Assembly (NCBI GenBank): GCA_036960605.1
Contig: JBALXI010000002.1
Coordinates: 233,063-297,062, forward strand
Direction of reading: 5' to 3'
From: Oleispira sp036960605
GTDB lineage: Bacteria; Pseudomonadota; Gammaproteobacteria; Pseudomonadales; Oceanobacteraceae
Length of the DNA: 64,000 bases
Part shown: piece after piece, positions 55,243 to 63,890 of the stretch
Position numbering within the stretch: position 1 is the first letter of the stretch
How the letters are laid out: each line of letters starts with the position of its first letter
Position numbers and translations under genes: made by a program
Notes under the pieces: generated by a model
What the model was told of the DNA's origin: nothing
Database searches by the model: none
Seen by the model: only the letters and a program-made list of their open reading frames with translations

Positions 55243-56895
55243 CTATTTGTCGTTAATTTCAGGACCTTTATAGCGTAATACCTGCTCGTAAGATTTTTTG
55301 TAAACCTTACGTTCTTTGGCAGCGACAAATTGGCTAGAGGCTAAGCTGTTTTCTTTCTGAATCTGTTGTGAGCTAATACCTATTAGATCGGTCGCATAGT
55401 GATATAAGTTATCTAAACGAAAGCCTTGGTTTTGGTTAGTCTTTAAATCAGATAGTGTTTTCGGTTTCAAATCAGCAAAGCCTTTTGATGCCCACGTAAT
55501 AAAAGGTACTTCTATCATGTTTGCGGTGACATTATCTGGACTGTGGCCCTTAATATTAATTTTATCGTAGACCTCTTCTCCGTGATCAGAGAATAAGGTT
55601 AACGCTTTGATGGTTGCGCTATCTTGTTTCAGTATATTTAGCGTTTTCTGGACAACGAAATCAGTATATAAAACAGAATTATCGTATTGGTTAATACTAT
55701 TGATTTTTCCTTGTGATAAGTCGTCTTCATAAGCTCGCACGTCAGTATCATTGAACTGGTTGAATGCTTCAGGGTAGCGATTGGCGTATTGAGCATGACT
55801 GCCCATCATATGAATAAATATGACCTTGTGTTTAGCATTATCGGCTAGTGCATCTTCAATGTAAGGCAGCATAAACTCATCGTAACGATTAACTTCAACA
55901 CCTTGGTAGTCGTTGCTAATGAATTGGGTGATGTCAGCTTGATCAGCGATAGAGGCGAGTGTTGCTCGTAGCGGCTGTTGATTGGAAATCCACCAAGTTT
56001 TAAACCCTGCCATATTGGCGGTATCAATAATACTCGGTGATTTTCTGTAATCATTACCTTGTTCTGCCGCGGCTGATGTTAAAGCGACTCGCAAGGAGGC
56101 ATTCGTTTGGGCGTGGCTACTAATGACATCGCTAAAAACGATAGCTTCTTCATCGAGTTGATTAAGGAAAGGCGTTGTCTCTCGATGATAGCCATAAACT
56201 GACATGTGATTTCGGTTAATCGATTCGCCAATTAGAAAAATATAGGTTTGTGATTCTTCTGAGTGGTCTAGTTGGGTATCATTTTTAATGGTATTAACCA
56301 GCTGCTGTCTCAACGCAATTTCTTGTTGTAACCCTATATGCCCTTTGTAATAAGAAGGCATGCTGCCTAGTACACCGGGAATAGTATCGTGAAAGCGTTG
56401 CATCACAGTAATGCGATACCCAGCTGTTAAAGTTAGCAGTATGCCAAGTGCGAGAAATGTAGTGCGCGCTTTGGTGCGATCGAAATTAAAATGAATACGT
56501 TTCAATATGCCGAATAGAATTAACCAGTAAAAACCTAAAATAGCGGCGAGAGGTAAAGAAGCATAGCTAGCGGCGTATTCAAGGGCCTCATTCGTATCGG
56601 TATTAAATACGGCTTCTAATGTTGCCGTCGTAAAAACACCGCCAAAACTAATGGCGTAACCAATATCAATGCTGCCACCGACAATAAAAGGTATTAATAA
56701 TAATTTTATTAACCACGCTTTATTACTCAATAGGCCGATAAACATTAAAATTAATGTCCAGCCTAATCGTGAATTATATTCACCTTCGCGAACAAAGTCT
56801 GAGAACGTGATTTCAATAATTAGAGGGAACGCGAGTGCGAAAAAAATCGCTAGAAATGCAAAATAGAGGGGGCGATTTGAGTACGATTGTTTCAT
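55243..56895 (-). CDS. Phosphoethanolamine transferase of the CptA/EptA type
   Basis: This 550-residue inner-membrane protein has five N-terminal helices (about 9-165) and a periplasmic alkaline-phosphatase-like domain. Motifs are GESINRNHMSVYGYHRETTP with the metal-binding Glu, ISSHAQTNAS holding the likely Thr nucleophile, FIHMMGSHAQYANRYPE and LFSDHGEEVY with the metal-binding Asp-His. It would move phosphoethanolamine from phosphatidylethanolamine to lipid A or core sugars, changing the envelope charge. The Thr assignment is by position in the family. It is near, but not coupled to, its neighbours. Confidence 0.85.
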   Translation of the reverse strand: MKQSYSNRPLYFAFLAIFFALAFPLIIEITFSDFVREGEYNSRLGWTLILMFIGLLSNKAWLIKLLLIPFIVGGSIDIGYAISFGGVFTTATLEAVFNTDTNEALEYAASYASLPLAAILGFYWLILFGILKRIHFNFDRTKARTTFLALGILLTLTAGYRITVMQRFHDTIPGVLGSMPSYYKGHIGLQQEIALRQQLVNTIKNDTQLDHSEESQTYIFLIGESINRNHMSVYGYHRETTPFLNQLDEEAIVFSDVISSHAQTNASLRVALTSAAAEQGNDYRKSPSIIDTANMAGFKTWWISNQQPLRATLASIADQADITQFISNDYQGVEVNRYDEFMLPYIEDALADNAKHKVIFIHMMGSHAQYANRYPEAFNQFNDTDVRAYEDDLSQGKINSINQYDNSVLYTDFVVQKTLNILKQDSATIKALTLFSDHGEEVYDKINIKGHSPDNVTANMIEVPFITWASKGFADLKPKTLSDLKTNQNQGFRLDNLYHYATDLIGISSQQIQKENSLASSQFVAAKERKVYKKSYEQVLRYKGPEINDK

Positions 56896-57043
56896 TTTAA
56901 TACTTGCAAAGGTGAAAATTTAACGAAGTACTAATGTTAACAGTAGTACAAAAAATGCAGAAGACTTTAAATGAAACAATCTGTTCAGAATTTGATACTA
57001 GTTAGCATTAAACGGTATCAAACTCTGACCACTCATTATGAAA

Positions 57044-58060
57044 TTAGTTTCCTGCTTTTTGTACACTTTTCATCAAATTACCAATTGCGACCATCAATGC
57101 TTCGCTGCGCTTCTCACTACGGAAAGCTTGCAGAATATGTTCACGCTTATTCGGTAGTGGCATTAAATCAGCGACCAAAGCATTGAACGCAGCTTGGCCT
57201 TGTTCATTACTGGCGAGGACATTTAAGAAGGCCAGCAATAAGTCACCTTTCAGGTCCAACCAACAGCGGCTGGCTATCGATGCTAAAACTTCGATGCTGG
57301 TGGCTTTTGGATGTAATAAGATGACTTCGAGTAACATTTGACGCTGTTCAATATTTTGGCTGTGCGACAGTGCGCGCACGAATGCGGCTAAGTCTGCAGG
57401 TTCAGCCCCTTCTTTAATGACTTGGGCCAAGCGGTCATTAATAGCAACAGAAAGAGGGAAGTCGGGTTCAATATTTTCTAAAAATCCCAATAAAGTATTT
57501 AACGGCGTCGCGGGCATATTAGCAATGCCTTGCGCGACGAGCTTCGCGTTCTTGTCTTTGTCGATGCTTACTACAACTTCAGCGATGCCTTGCAGGCCTA
57601 GTTGCTGCCAATTCTGCCAGCCCATATCTCCGCTTAAATAAGCGCGGGTGGTATTGTAAAAATCTGTGTGAGATTGGCCAAGCGTCGCCAAGGCTAAGGA
57701 ATGGAAGTAAGCCATACGGTTTTGGTCAGGCTTATAATAACAAGGTGCTTCACCATGCTCTTTGTCGGGATATTGTAAGCATCTTAACCAATGGTTTAAG
57801 AACGCATCACGGTCGCCTGGCAAAATAAAATTTTGTTCATCAAGAGGCAGTTTTAAGAACCAGATGTTGTGATTACCGGCTTTTTTCGGATTCCAAGTAA
57901 GAATACCAATCCAAGCATGTTGCAAGTACGGGGATGGGAAGGGCTTGTTAAGCGCTTCAATATCAGCAAAATCCGCCTTTGAAATTTTCTGTATACGGCG
58001 GCCTAAATCAAAAACACGCATTTGCGCGCCAGTTTCTTCGACGAATTTGCTGATGCTCAC
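57044..58060 (-). CDS. DUF3549 family protein
   Basis: This 338-residue soluble protein begins MSISKFVEETGAQMRVFDLG, which I recognise as the opening of the DUF3549 family found in Pseudomonas and related bacteria. The middle has WIGILTWNP and HNIWFLKLPLDEQ. The C-terminal half is helical and repeats of Leu/Ala suggest HEAT-like helices. No function is known. It is divergent from the yqcC-like gene. Confidence 0.72.
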   Translation of the reverse strand: MSISKFVEETGAQMRVFDLGRRIQKISKADFADIEALNKPFPSPYLQHAWIGILTWNPKKAGNHNIWFLKLPLDEQNFILPGDRDAFLNHWLRCLQYPDKEHGEAPCYYKPDQNRMAYFHSLALATLGQSHTDFYNTTRAYLSGDMGWQNWQQLGLQGIAEVVVSIDKDKNAKLVAQGIANMPATPLNTLLGFLENIEPDFPLSVAINDRLAQVIKEGAEPADLAAFVRALSHSQNIEQRQMLLEVILLHPKATSIEVLASIASRCWLDLKGDLLLAFLNVLASNEQGQAAFNALVADLMPLPNKREHILQAFRSEKRSEALMVAIGNLMKSVQKAGN

Positions 58061-58223
58061 GAGTAAACCCCAAAACTAATTATTAATTGCGCGACATTCT
58101 AGCGGATTGGCTCTAGGGTATCGAGGGCTGAATGTTTATATAATCCTAGATATCGTACAATGTAGCCTGTATCACTCTTGTAGAGAGGGGGTGGCGGGTA
58201 GATAAAATGTTAATAGGGCTTCT

Positions 58224-58550
58224 ATGGCAGGTTATGAGCAGGTGAGGGCAGTACTGCAGTCTTTGCAGCAGGCGATGCATTGCTCAGGATGTTGGTCTAG
58301 CGTTGCTATCTCTGCGCAAGCATTGCAGAGCCAGCAGCCATTTTGTTTGGATACGATGAACTTTAACCAGTGGCTACAGTTCGTGTGTATTCCAAAAATG
58401 CAGACGATAATTGAAACTAATCAAGTATTGCCGACCTTTGCAAAGGGTCAGGGGTTAGAGCCAATGGCCAGTGAGTTTTATAAAAACACAGAGGCTGATA
58501 GGGCTATTATTGCTTTGATTCGTCAGCTTGATGATTTACTACAAGACTAA
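58224..58550 (+). CDS. yqcC: YqcC family protein
   Basis: The 108-residue protein matches the YqcC/DUF446 pattern: VRAVLQSLQQAMHCSGCW at the start, PFCLDTMNFNQWLQFVCIPKM in the middle, and a helical C-terminus. In enteric bacteria yqcC sits next to the pseudouridine synthase truC, which is not here. The function is unknown. The start ATG is the first in the frame. Confidence 0.82.
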   Translation: MAGYEQVRAVLQSLQQAMHCSGCWSSVAISAQALQSQQPFCLDTMNFNQWLQFVCIPKMQTIIETNQVLPTFAKGQGLEPMASEFYKNTEADRAIIALIRQLDDLLQD

Positions 58551-58575
58551 ATATTTTAAAGAGAAGGGTTCAGAT

Positions 58576-58803
58576 ATGGCATTTATTTTAGCGGCATTGG
58601 GTGGCGTTGTTTTGGGTGGCGGTTTAGCGGGCTGGATTCTCTCTAATCGCTGGCAGCAACAGGTCGTATTAGTAAAAGAAGCATTGACTGAGCTGGCAGA
58701 TAAACACCAGGCAGAGCAGCTGCAAAATAAAGAGCTTAAGCAAAAGTTAGCGGATACAAGTTATCAGTTAGGTGAAGCTAAAAAAGACTTAGCTGCGAAA
58801 TAA
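58576..58803 (+). CDS. Short membrane-anchored coiled-coil protein
   Basis: ATG 58576 has GAAGGG about seven bases upstream, better than an in-frame ATG at 58528 inside yqcC. The 75-residue product has a Gly-rich N-terminal helix (AALGGVVLGGGLAGWILS) and a Gln/Glu/Lys-rich helical tail, likely a coiled coil facing the cytoplasm. The layout resembles small single-pass proteins such as YhcB, but no family is recognised. It starts 25 bases after yqcC and may share its transcript. Confidence 0.6.
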   Translation: MAFILAALGGVVLGGGLAGWILSNRWQQQVVLVKEALTELADKHQAEQLQNKELKQKLADTSYQLGEAKKDLAAK

Positions 58804-58856
58804 CATTCCGGATGGCGAAAGGTTGCAGGAAAGCTAATTATAGAAACGAATAAAGT

Positions 58857-58902
58857 CAGAGAAGAATAAAAATTACCTAGGGTAGTCTTTGATTCTTCTC
58901 TG
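58857..58902. repeat. Eleven-base inverted repeat between two convergent genes
   Basis: CAGAGAAGAAT (58857-58867) pairs with ATTCTTCTCTG (58892-58902) around 24 bases. It lies between the convergent membrane-coil gene and the peroxiredoxin-glutaredoxin gene. It lacks a T-run on either strand, so I note it only as a structured convergent spacer. Confidence 0.5.
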
Positions 58903-58940
58903 TATAGGTGGCGTTCTTTAGCCTCTAGGTCAATTAGCTT

Positions 58941-59678
58941 TTATTTGGCTAAATATGCCGTAAGTTCTTCACTACCACCAATATACTCACCACCGATAAA
59001 GATCTGCGGTGCCGTTTCCTTACCCGACATGGCCCGTAAAGAAGTAATACTTGCATCTTTACCTAGCAAGATTTCTTCGTAGCCTAATCCCGCAGCGGTT
59101 AGGTCTTCTTTCGCCTTGGCGCAGAAAGGACAACCCGGCTTACTGATAATGCTTACTGAAACCGGTGGTTTTGCATCAGCATTGATGTAGCCAAGCATGG
59201 TATCCGCATCAGATACTTCAAATGGGTCGCCTGGCTTTTGTGGCTCGATGAACATTTGATCGATTACGCCATCTTTTACCAGCATGCTGTAGCGCCAGCT
59301 GCGTTTGCCAAAACCTATATCGGATTTGTCTACTAGTAATCCCATGCCGTCAGTAAATGCACCCGTGCCATCAGGGATGACACGAATATTGCCCGCTTCT
59401 TGATCGGCTAACCAAGCATTCATCACAAAAGTATCGTTTACACTAATGCAGACGATTTCATCAACACCATTATCTTTGAATACACTCGCTAATTCGTTGT
59501 ATCTAGGAAGGTGAGTAGAAGAACAGGTGGGAGTAAAAGCACCTGGCAGAGAAAAGACGGCAACGGTCTTCCCTTTGAATACATCGTCGGTGGTTACATT
59601 GACCCATTCATCGCCTTGGCGAGTAGGCCAAGTTACTTGAGGTACTGTTGAACCAGTGCGATCTTGTAATGTTGTCAT
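58941..59678 (-). CDS. Peroxiredoxin-glutaredoxin fusion protein
   Basis: This 245-residue protein joins a Prx5-type peroxiredoxin (about 1-165, peroxidatic Cys in FTPTCSSTHLP) to a glutaredoxin (about 172-245, CxxC in KPGCPFCAK, with PQIFIGGEYIGGSEELTAY). Such hybrids reduce hydrogen peroxide and alkyl hydroperoxides with glutathione in one polypeptide, as in Haemophilus influenzae. AAGGTAAGAAG precedes the ATG at 59678. The gene is alone, with no visible OxyR site that I can place. Confidence 0.93.
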   Translation of the reverse strand: MTTLQDRTGSTVPQVTWPTRQGDEWVNVTTDDVFKGKTVAVFSLPGAFTPTCSSTHLPRYNELASVFKDNGVDEIVCISVNDTFVMNAWLADQEAGNIRVIPDGTGAFTDGMGLLVDKSDIGFGKRSWRYSMLVKDGVIDQMFIEPQKPGDPFEVSDADTMLGYINADAKPPVSVSIISKPGCPFCAKAKEDLTAAGLGYEEILLGKDASITSLRAMSGKETAPQIFIGGEYIGGSEELTAYLAK

Positions 59679-59831
59679 CTTCTTACCTTTTGATTGAATA
59701 TGTTTGTTGTTTTGACTGAGTTCAGTATGGACAAGGATTCGGAAATGGTGAAATGAATAGATTAAATCGAGGCGTTAGTTTTTAGCTATCAGGATTCATT
59801 GGCTAATAGCTATTGTAACTTAAACCATCAT

Positions 59832-60224
59832 TTAGAATAAATAGCGACTGGTGACGGACAGTTCGTTACACATAAGCCGTAGTCGAAGTTTTCCTTGAGG
59901 GTGGCTTCGATAGAGATGTTTAAGGGCAAATAGAGGTTGGTATAGATACTCGAAACAAAGGTTTCGCCAGTATTCTGGCTCGACTAGGTCCAGCGTGGTT
60001 TCGAATAATGTTTTATAGACGCGTTTTAGCCAGCTTTCCTGTAATTGAATGCGATTTGCTAAGCCTGCTTTATTCGCCATTTCTAAACCGAGGTCGATAT
60101 ATTCATTTAGGAAGGCTTCTTGTTGCTCAAGATGATTGAGCTTAGGGCAGTGACGAATATCGTTTTCCAATTGCTGAAATCGATTCAGCGCTTCGGCTTG
60201 GCTCAATACTGGCTGGCTTGTCAT
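59832..60224 (-). CDS. Small helical protein, probably Fur-regulated
   Basis: ATG 60224 has GGAG seven bases upstream, a strong site, so I prefer it to 60239. The 130-residue protein is helical, with a Cys in IRHCPKLNHLEQQ and a further RLRLMCNELS near the end. I recognise no family. A Fur-box-like palindrome at 60292-60310 lies about 70 bases upstream of the start on the proper side, so it may be iron-repressed. Its role in iron use is inference. Confidence 0.7.
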   Translation of the reverse strand: MTSQPVLSQAEALNRFQQLENDIRHCPKLNHLEQQEAFLNEYIDLGLEMANKAGLANRIQLQESWLKRVYKTLFETTLDLVEPEYWRNLCFEYLYQPLFALKHLYRSHPQGKLRLRLMCNELSVTSRYLF

Positions 60225-60291
60225 TATAAAACTCCTCATTCCCCTTCTGTTTGGAGAAGAGGGTGCATGTCTTTATTGTCTGTGTATTAAA

Positions 60292-60310
60292 GATAGTGAG
60301 AATCGTTACT
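60292..60310 (-). promoter_or_regulatory. Fur box upstream of the small helical protein gene
   Basis: GATAGTGAGAATCGTTACT matches the 19-base Fur consensus GATAATGATAATCATTATC at 14 positions. ATAGT and ACTAT give a palindromic frame about GAGAATCGTT. A second, weaker site with AATGAGAATTTATCTT lies at 60325-60340. The box is 68-86 bases upstream of the start at 60224 on the minus strand, a normal promoter distance. Confidence 0.6.
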
Positions 60311-60372
60311 ATTTGCAATGCCTAAATGAGAATTTATCTTATTTATATGAGGTGAGTCAATTTACTATGAAA

Positions 60373-61161
60373 TCACTGATTTGATGTTGTGGGTTTGTAG
60401 CACAGCATGTGTACATAGCGAGCGAGGTCCCTGTAGGGAGTTAACTCGCCAAATTCAGATTCGCTGGCGGCAACTGCTTCCAACCCAACGCGGTCACGTA
60501 TTTTTTGGTGCATGTGATCATAGATAAAACGGATTCCACGCCAAGACTTAACTTCTAGGCCAAGGTCGATCAATTGATCGTGCACCCATTGTGGTTCGAG
60601 GGGCTGTTGGGGTGAGATGCCTTCTTTTGACATGCGTTCAGTGCTGGTGGTTGGAGCGTGAAGTTTGCCGTTCATAATACCTCGCCAGGTTTTTCCATGA
60701 ACATTGTAAAACATAATCGATAGCCAGCCGCCAGGTTTTACTTGTTGATAAAGCGTACTCAGTGCTTCAGTGGGGTCGACTAACCACTCAATTACCGCAT
60801 GATTCATGACGAGATCAAATTGTTGGTCAAAATATTGAGGAATATCTTGGATACTGCATTGGGTGAAATTAACCTGAGATTCTAGGCCTTGCTCTTTGAA
60901 GAGAGATTTTGCTCCGACAAGCATTTCAGCTGAAATGTCACAGAGCTCAATTTTATGGCCTTTTGCTGCGAGTTCAGAGCTAAATTGGCCCATACCTCCA
61001 CCGGCATCCAAAATAGAGAGTGGTTCTTCTTGTCCAATGTTGAATTTAGAGAAATCATCCCGTAAAGCATATAAACGCAGCATTCCTTTGGGGGTGCCAT
61101 AGATGTTCTTTTTAAAGCGCTTGGTTAAATTATCAAAATTGCGATCGCTTGGGCTGGTCAT
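60373..61161 (-). CDS. cmoM: tRNA 5-carboxymethoxyuridine methyltransferase CmoM
   Basis: CmoM (formerly SmtA) methylates carboxymethoxyuridine at the wobble position 34 of some tRNAs, giving mcmo5U. The 262-residue protein has DRNFDNLTKRFKKNIYGTPK and LDAGGGMGQFSSELAAKGHK motif I, LCDISAEML, and HAVIEWLVDPTEAL as in E. coli CmoM. Its position beside the Fur-regulated gene may be chance; the gap is about 135 bases. It is on the minus strand. Confidence 0.92.
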   Translation of the reverse strand: MTSPSDRNFDNLTKRFKKNIYGTPKGMLRLYALRDDFSKFNIGQEEPLSILDAGGGMGQFSSELAAKGHKIELCDISAEMLVGAKSLFKEQGLESQVNFTQCSIQDIPQYFDQQFDLVMNHAVIEWLVDPTEALSTLYQQVKPGGWLSIMFYNVHGKTWRGIMNGKLHAPTTSTERMSKEGISPQQPLEPQWVHDQLIDLGLEVKSWRGIRFIYDHMHQKIRDRVGLEAVAASESEFGELTPYRDLARYVHMLCYKPTTSNQ

Positions 61162-61342
61162 TTAACACTCTATGGCGCCAATTAGATTTATAATTAGAGC
61201 AGTGGGGAAAGTAGTAGATGCTGCTATTGTAAATATACAGGGGCTTAACTGCACGGCATAATAGGGCCAGGTTTCAAATAGCGGTTAATTCAGTATTTAA
61301 CCAAGCGATTAGCAAATTAATTAATAGGGCATATATTTCATC

Positions 61343-62242
61343 ATGGCGTCGACTTCAGAAAACTTTTTTTCAACAACCCAGTTAGCAAAGAAGCTAAATC
61401 GAGATGCTAAAGATGTTTTTTCTTTATTATCCGATCGTGGCTGGATTAAGCGTGAAGGAAAGGTTTGGCGTTTATCCACTAAGGGCGAGTTTGAAGGTGG
61501 GCGTTATACCCAGCATGAAAAGTTTGGTGAATACATAGTATGGCCTGAAGAGATTAAAGAGCATCGTCTCTTTAATAATGAAACATTTAACTTTCTTACT
61601 GCATCACAATTAGGTAAATCGCATAAAATACCTGCAAAACGTATGAATTTGATTTTGTCGGAGCTCGGCTGGATAAAGCGATTTCACCATGGCTGGAAAT
61701 TAACCGCATTAGGTCAGGCAGTAGGCGGTCAGCAGGTCGAGCATGAAGGTACAGGTATGCCTTATGCTCAATGGCCTGAGCAAGTACGTCATAACCTACA
61801 ATATAAAGTGACGTTAGAAAAATTGTCTCAACATAATGAGCACTTATCGAAAGAAGCTGACTTCTTTATTGCTGGTGGACGTTTGTGTGAGTGTTTAGAC
61901 GGCCATCAAGTGGAATCTGCAGCTTTGGCTGAGATAGATAATTGGTTATATGTCTCAGGTATTAGCCATGCTTATCGTCGAGAAATACCAACAGAGTTGG
62001 ATCATGGCACTGAGAGAATAAAAGAAAGCATCAGTTGTGACTTCTATCTTCCTATTGGACATATCTATATAGAGTATTGGGGCCAAGAAAAAAGCCCTGC
62101 GGATATTCAGGCTAAGCTTGCACGTAAAGAAATTTATCATGCCGCAAAATTGAAACTAATCGAACTCAATGAAAACGACCTTAATCAATTAGATGATGTC
62201 ATGCCTAAGCTTCTGCTGCAGCACGATGTAGACGTCTATTAA
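61343..62242 (+). CDS. Protein with two winged-helix-like repeats and a PD-(D/E)XK-like domain
   Basis: The 299-residue protein has two similar N-terminal units (about 8-60 and 85-130): the first has STTQLAKKLNRDAKDVFSLL and DRGWIKREGKVWRL, the second TASQLGKSHKIPAKRMNLIL and GWIKRFHHGWKLT, like winged helix DNA-binding modules. The C-terminal part contains Asp233 (SCDFYLP) and Glu244-Tyr-Trp (IYIEYWG), spaced as in DFYLP-n-E nuclease cores. The Lys usually following the Glu is Trp here, so activity is uncertain. It is 18 bases ahead of an AraC-type regulator gene, so the two probably form an operon. Confidence 0.65.
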   Translation: MASTSENFFSTTQLAKKLNRDAKDVFSLLSDRGWIKREGKVWRLSTKGEFEGGRYTQHEKFGEYIVWPEEIKEHRLFNNETFNFLTASQLGKSHKIPAKRMNLILSELGWIKRFHHGWKLTALGQAVGGQQVEHEGTGMPYAQWPEQVRHNLQYKVTLEKLSQHNEHLSKEADFFIAGGRLCECLDGHQVESAALAEIDNWLYVSGISHAYRREIPTELDHGTERIKESISCDFYLPIGHIYIEYWGQEKSPADIQAKLARKEIYHAAKLKLIELNENDLNQLDDVMPKLLLQHDVDVY

Positions 62243-62259
62243 AGGTTGAGTAATTAAGC

Positions 62260-63279
62260 ATGGCAACGGTTGGTTCTCACTATATTAAGACGGCACTCGG
62301 TGGTGCAAAAGCGAAAGGTATTGATACGCGTGCATTGTTAAGAAAGGCACGCATATCTGATAAGCAAATGAATGACCCAAATGCCCGGGTGCACGTGGAT
62401 TTAGTCGCGAAGCTTTATTCCTCTATCGCCTCAGAGCTCAATGATGAGTTTATGGGCTTTACTGAGAAGTCCTTAAAAGTAGGTACTTTTGCCTTGATGG
62501 CCGATTGGGTGAGTTACTCGTCTAATTTGGAAGAGTTATTACAAAAAGGCATTCGTTTTTACAATCAAATAACCGATGAAGTGCAGATCTCGCTAGAGTA
62601 CGAAGGAGATCATGTTTACTTCACCACGGTCTTTCGTCGACCCGAGCTAGATTTCGAGCACTTCTATATAGAGTACTGGCATGTCATTTGGCATCGCTTT
62701 GCTAGCTGGTACATTGGTAAGCCGATTAAACTTCTGGGCTCTTATATAAATTACACGCCGTTAGATAAAGCTGAATACGACTTACTCTTTCGTTGTCCTA
62801 CTTATTTAAAGAGCAAGTACAATCGCTTGGTATTTCATCGTAATTATCTACACGAACCTCTTATAAAGAGTCAGCGTGAATTGCAGGTATTCTTACGCCG
62901 TGCGCCGATTGATCTATTGACGATTCCTGGCGAAGACAGCAGTTTAAGTGCGCGTATCTATCAGTTACTTGAGCCTAAGTTAAATCAAGGTATTGTCGTC
63001 CCCGGTTCTGTTGAGTTATCTAAAGAGCTTTCTATGAGTGAGCAGACTCTCAGGCGAAAGCTTACCGCTGAGGGAACTAGCTACCAGCAGATTAAAGATA
63101 ATCTGCGTAATGATATGGCCAATAAGCTATTGCGTGATCGCAGCATCACTATTGCTGCGATTGCTAAACAATTGGGATTCAGTGAGCCGCGTGCATTTAC
63201 TCGTGCCTATAAACAGTGGATGGATGTGACGCCTCGTGAATATCGCGCGCAGCGATTGGGGCGCATGGGTTCTAAGTAG
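62260..63279 (+). CDS. AraC-family transcription regulator with an arabinose-binding-like domain
   Basis: The 339-residue protein has a long N-terminal sensor domain (about 1-220) of the type found in many Pseudomonas AraC regulators (OruR-like). Two helix-turn-helix units follow (about 240-335), with LSKELSMSEQTLRRKLTAEG and IAAIAKQLGFSEPRAFTRAY. The target is unknown, and the 721 bases of gene-free DNA downstream hold no obvious partner. It follows the HTH-nuclease-like gene by 17 bases. Confidence 0.85.
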   Translation: MATVGSHYIKTALGGAKAKGIDTRALLRKARISDKQMNDPNARVHVDLVAKLYSSIASELNDEFMGFTEKSLKVGTFALMADWVSYSSNLEELLQKGIRFYNQITDEVQISLEYEGDHVYFTTVFRRPELDFEHFYIEYWHVIWHRFASWYIGKPIKLLGSYINYTPLDKAEYDLLFRCPTYLKSKYNRLVFHRNYLHEPLIKSQRELQVFLRRAPIDLLTIPGEDSSLSARIYQLLEPKLNQGIVVPGSVELSKELSMSEQTLRRKLTAEGTSYQQIKDNLRNDMANKLLRDRSITIAAIAKQLGFSEPRAFTRAYKQWMDVTPREYRAQRLGRMGSK

Positions 63280-63370
63280 ATGTTTGTGATTGGCTTTTTG
63301 CTTTTTAAACGCGACTAGTTGGTTTTCTAATCGTGATTTGCTTGCGCTCACGATGGTGATTGAATTTTGT

Positions 63371-63423
63371 ACGGCACGCCGTGAACCCGTCCATGGGGGC
63401 TCGCTAAAAGATCCCTCTTTTAG
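63371..63423 (+). repeat. Compact hairpin-rich element in the terminal gene-free stretch
   Basis: CGGC-AC-GCCG (63372-63381) lies just before CCCGTCCATGGGGG, and CTAAAAGA (63404-63411) pairs perfectly with TCTTTTAG (63416-63423) around TCCC. I recall similar hairpin trains as interspersed repeats in related marine bacteria, but cannot test it. It follows the AraC-type gene by about 90 bases and could be a terminator-like element or a REP-type repeat. Confidence 0.5.
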
Positions 63424-63881
63424 ACGTCCTACAAAATTAATCGCCATCGTTTACCGCAAATCACTTCCGCCTTTGAGACCTGATAGGGCCACTTCTTTGG
63501 TGTTCGCGCAGCTTTGACTAAGTGATAAGCCGTCATCACATAGAATCATTAAGCAATCATAAATCTGTCCAACTATTCACGCGTCCCCGAAAAGGAATCG
63601 CCCGATGCAGTGCGTGAAACGTTATCAAATGACGGCGTCTTGAAAAGTGCCAAAGCTGTATTCTTTATTGGTGCACCTATATAGATACTAAAAAAGTAGA
63701 GCTTTTGGTTTCTTTTGGCTCTTTAATCTTTCCAGAATGTGTCCTTACCTCCTTGATTCATCCAGAATCTAGCCTATTCTCTAGTTCCTAGACAGATTCG
63801 TACGATTACTAAGCTGTTTTGATGGGTTGTGGATTAAATTCATTCATTTGTAATACTTTCACAGGAAACGGTTGACGGGGC

Positions 63882-63890
63882 TGTGGATAA
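63882..63890 (-). promoter_or_regulatory. DnaA-box-like site
   Basis: TGTGGATAA is an exact reverse match to the DnaA consensus TTATCCACA. A near match, TGTGGATTA, lies 54 bases upstream at 63828-63836. Two sites this close in gene-free DNA may be chance, because the window has no other origin feature. Confidence 0.4.

Noticed and set aside
63290..63517. A 75-residue gene after the AraC-type regulator
   Set aside because: It has no ribosome binding site, is low in family character and crosses the hairpin element.
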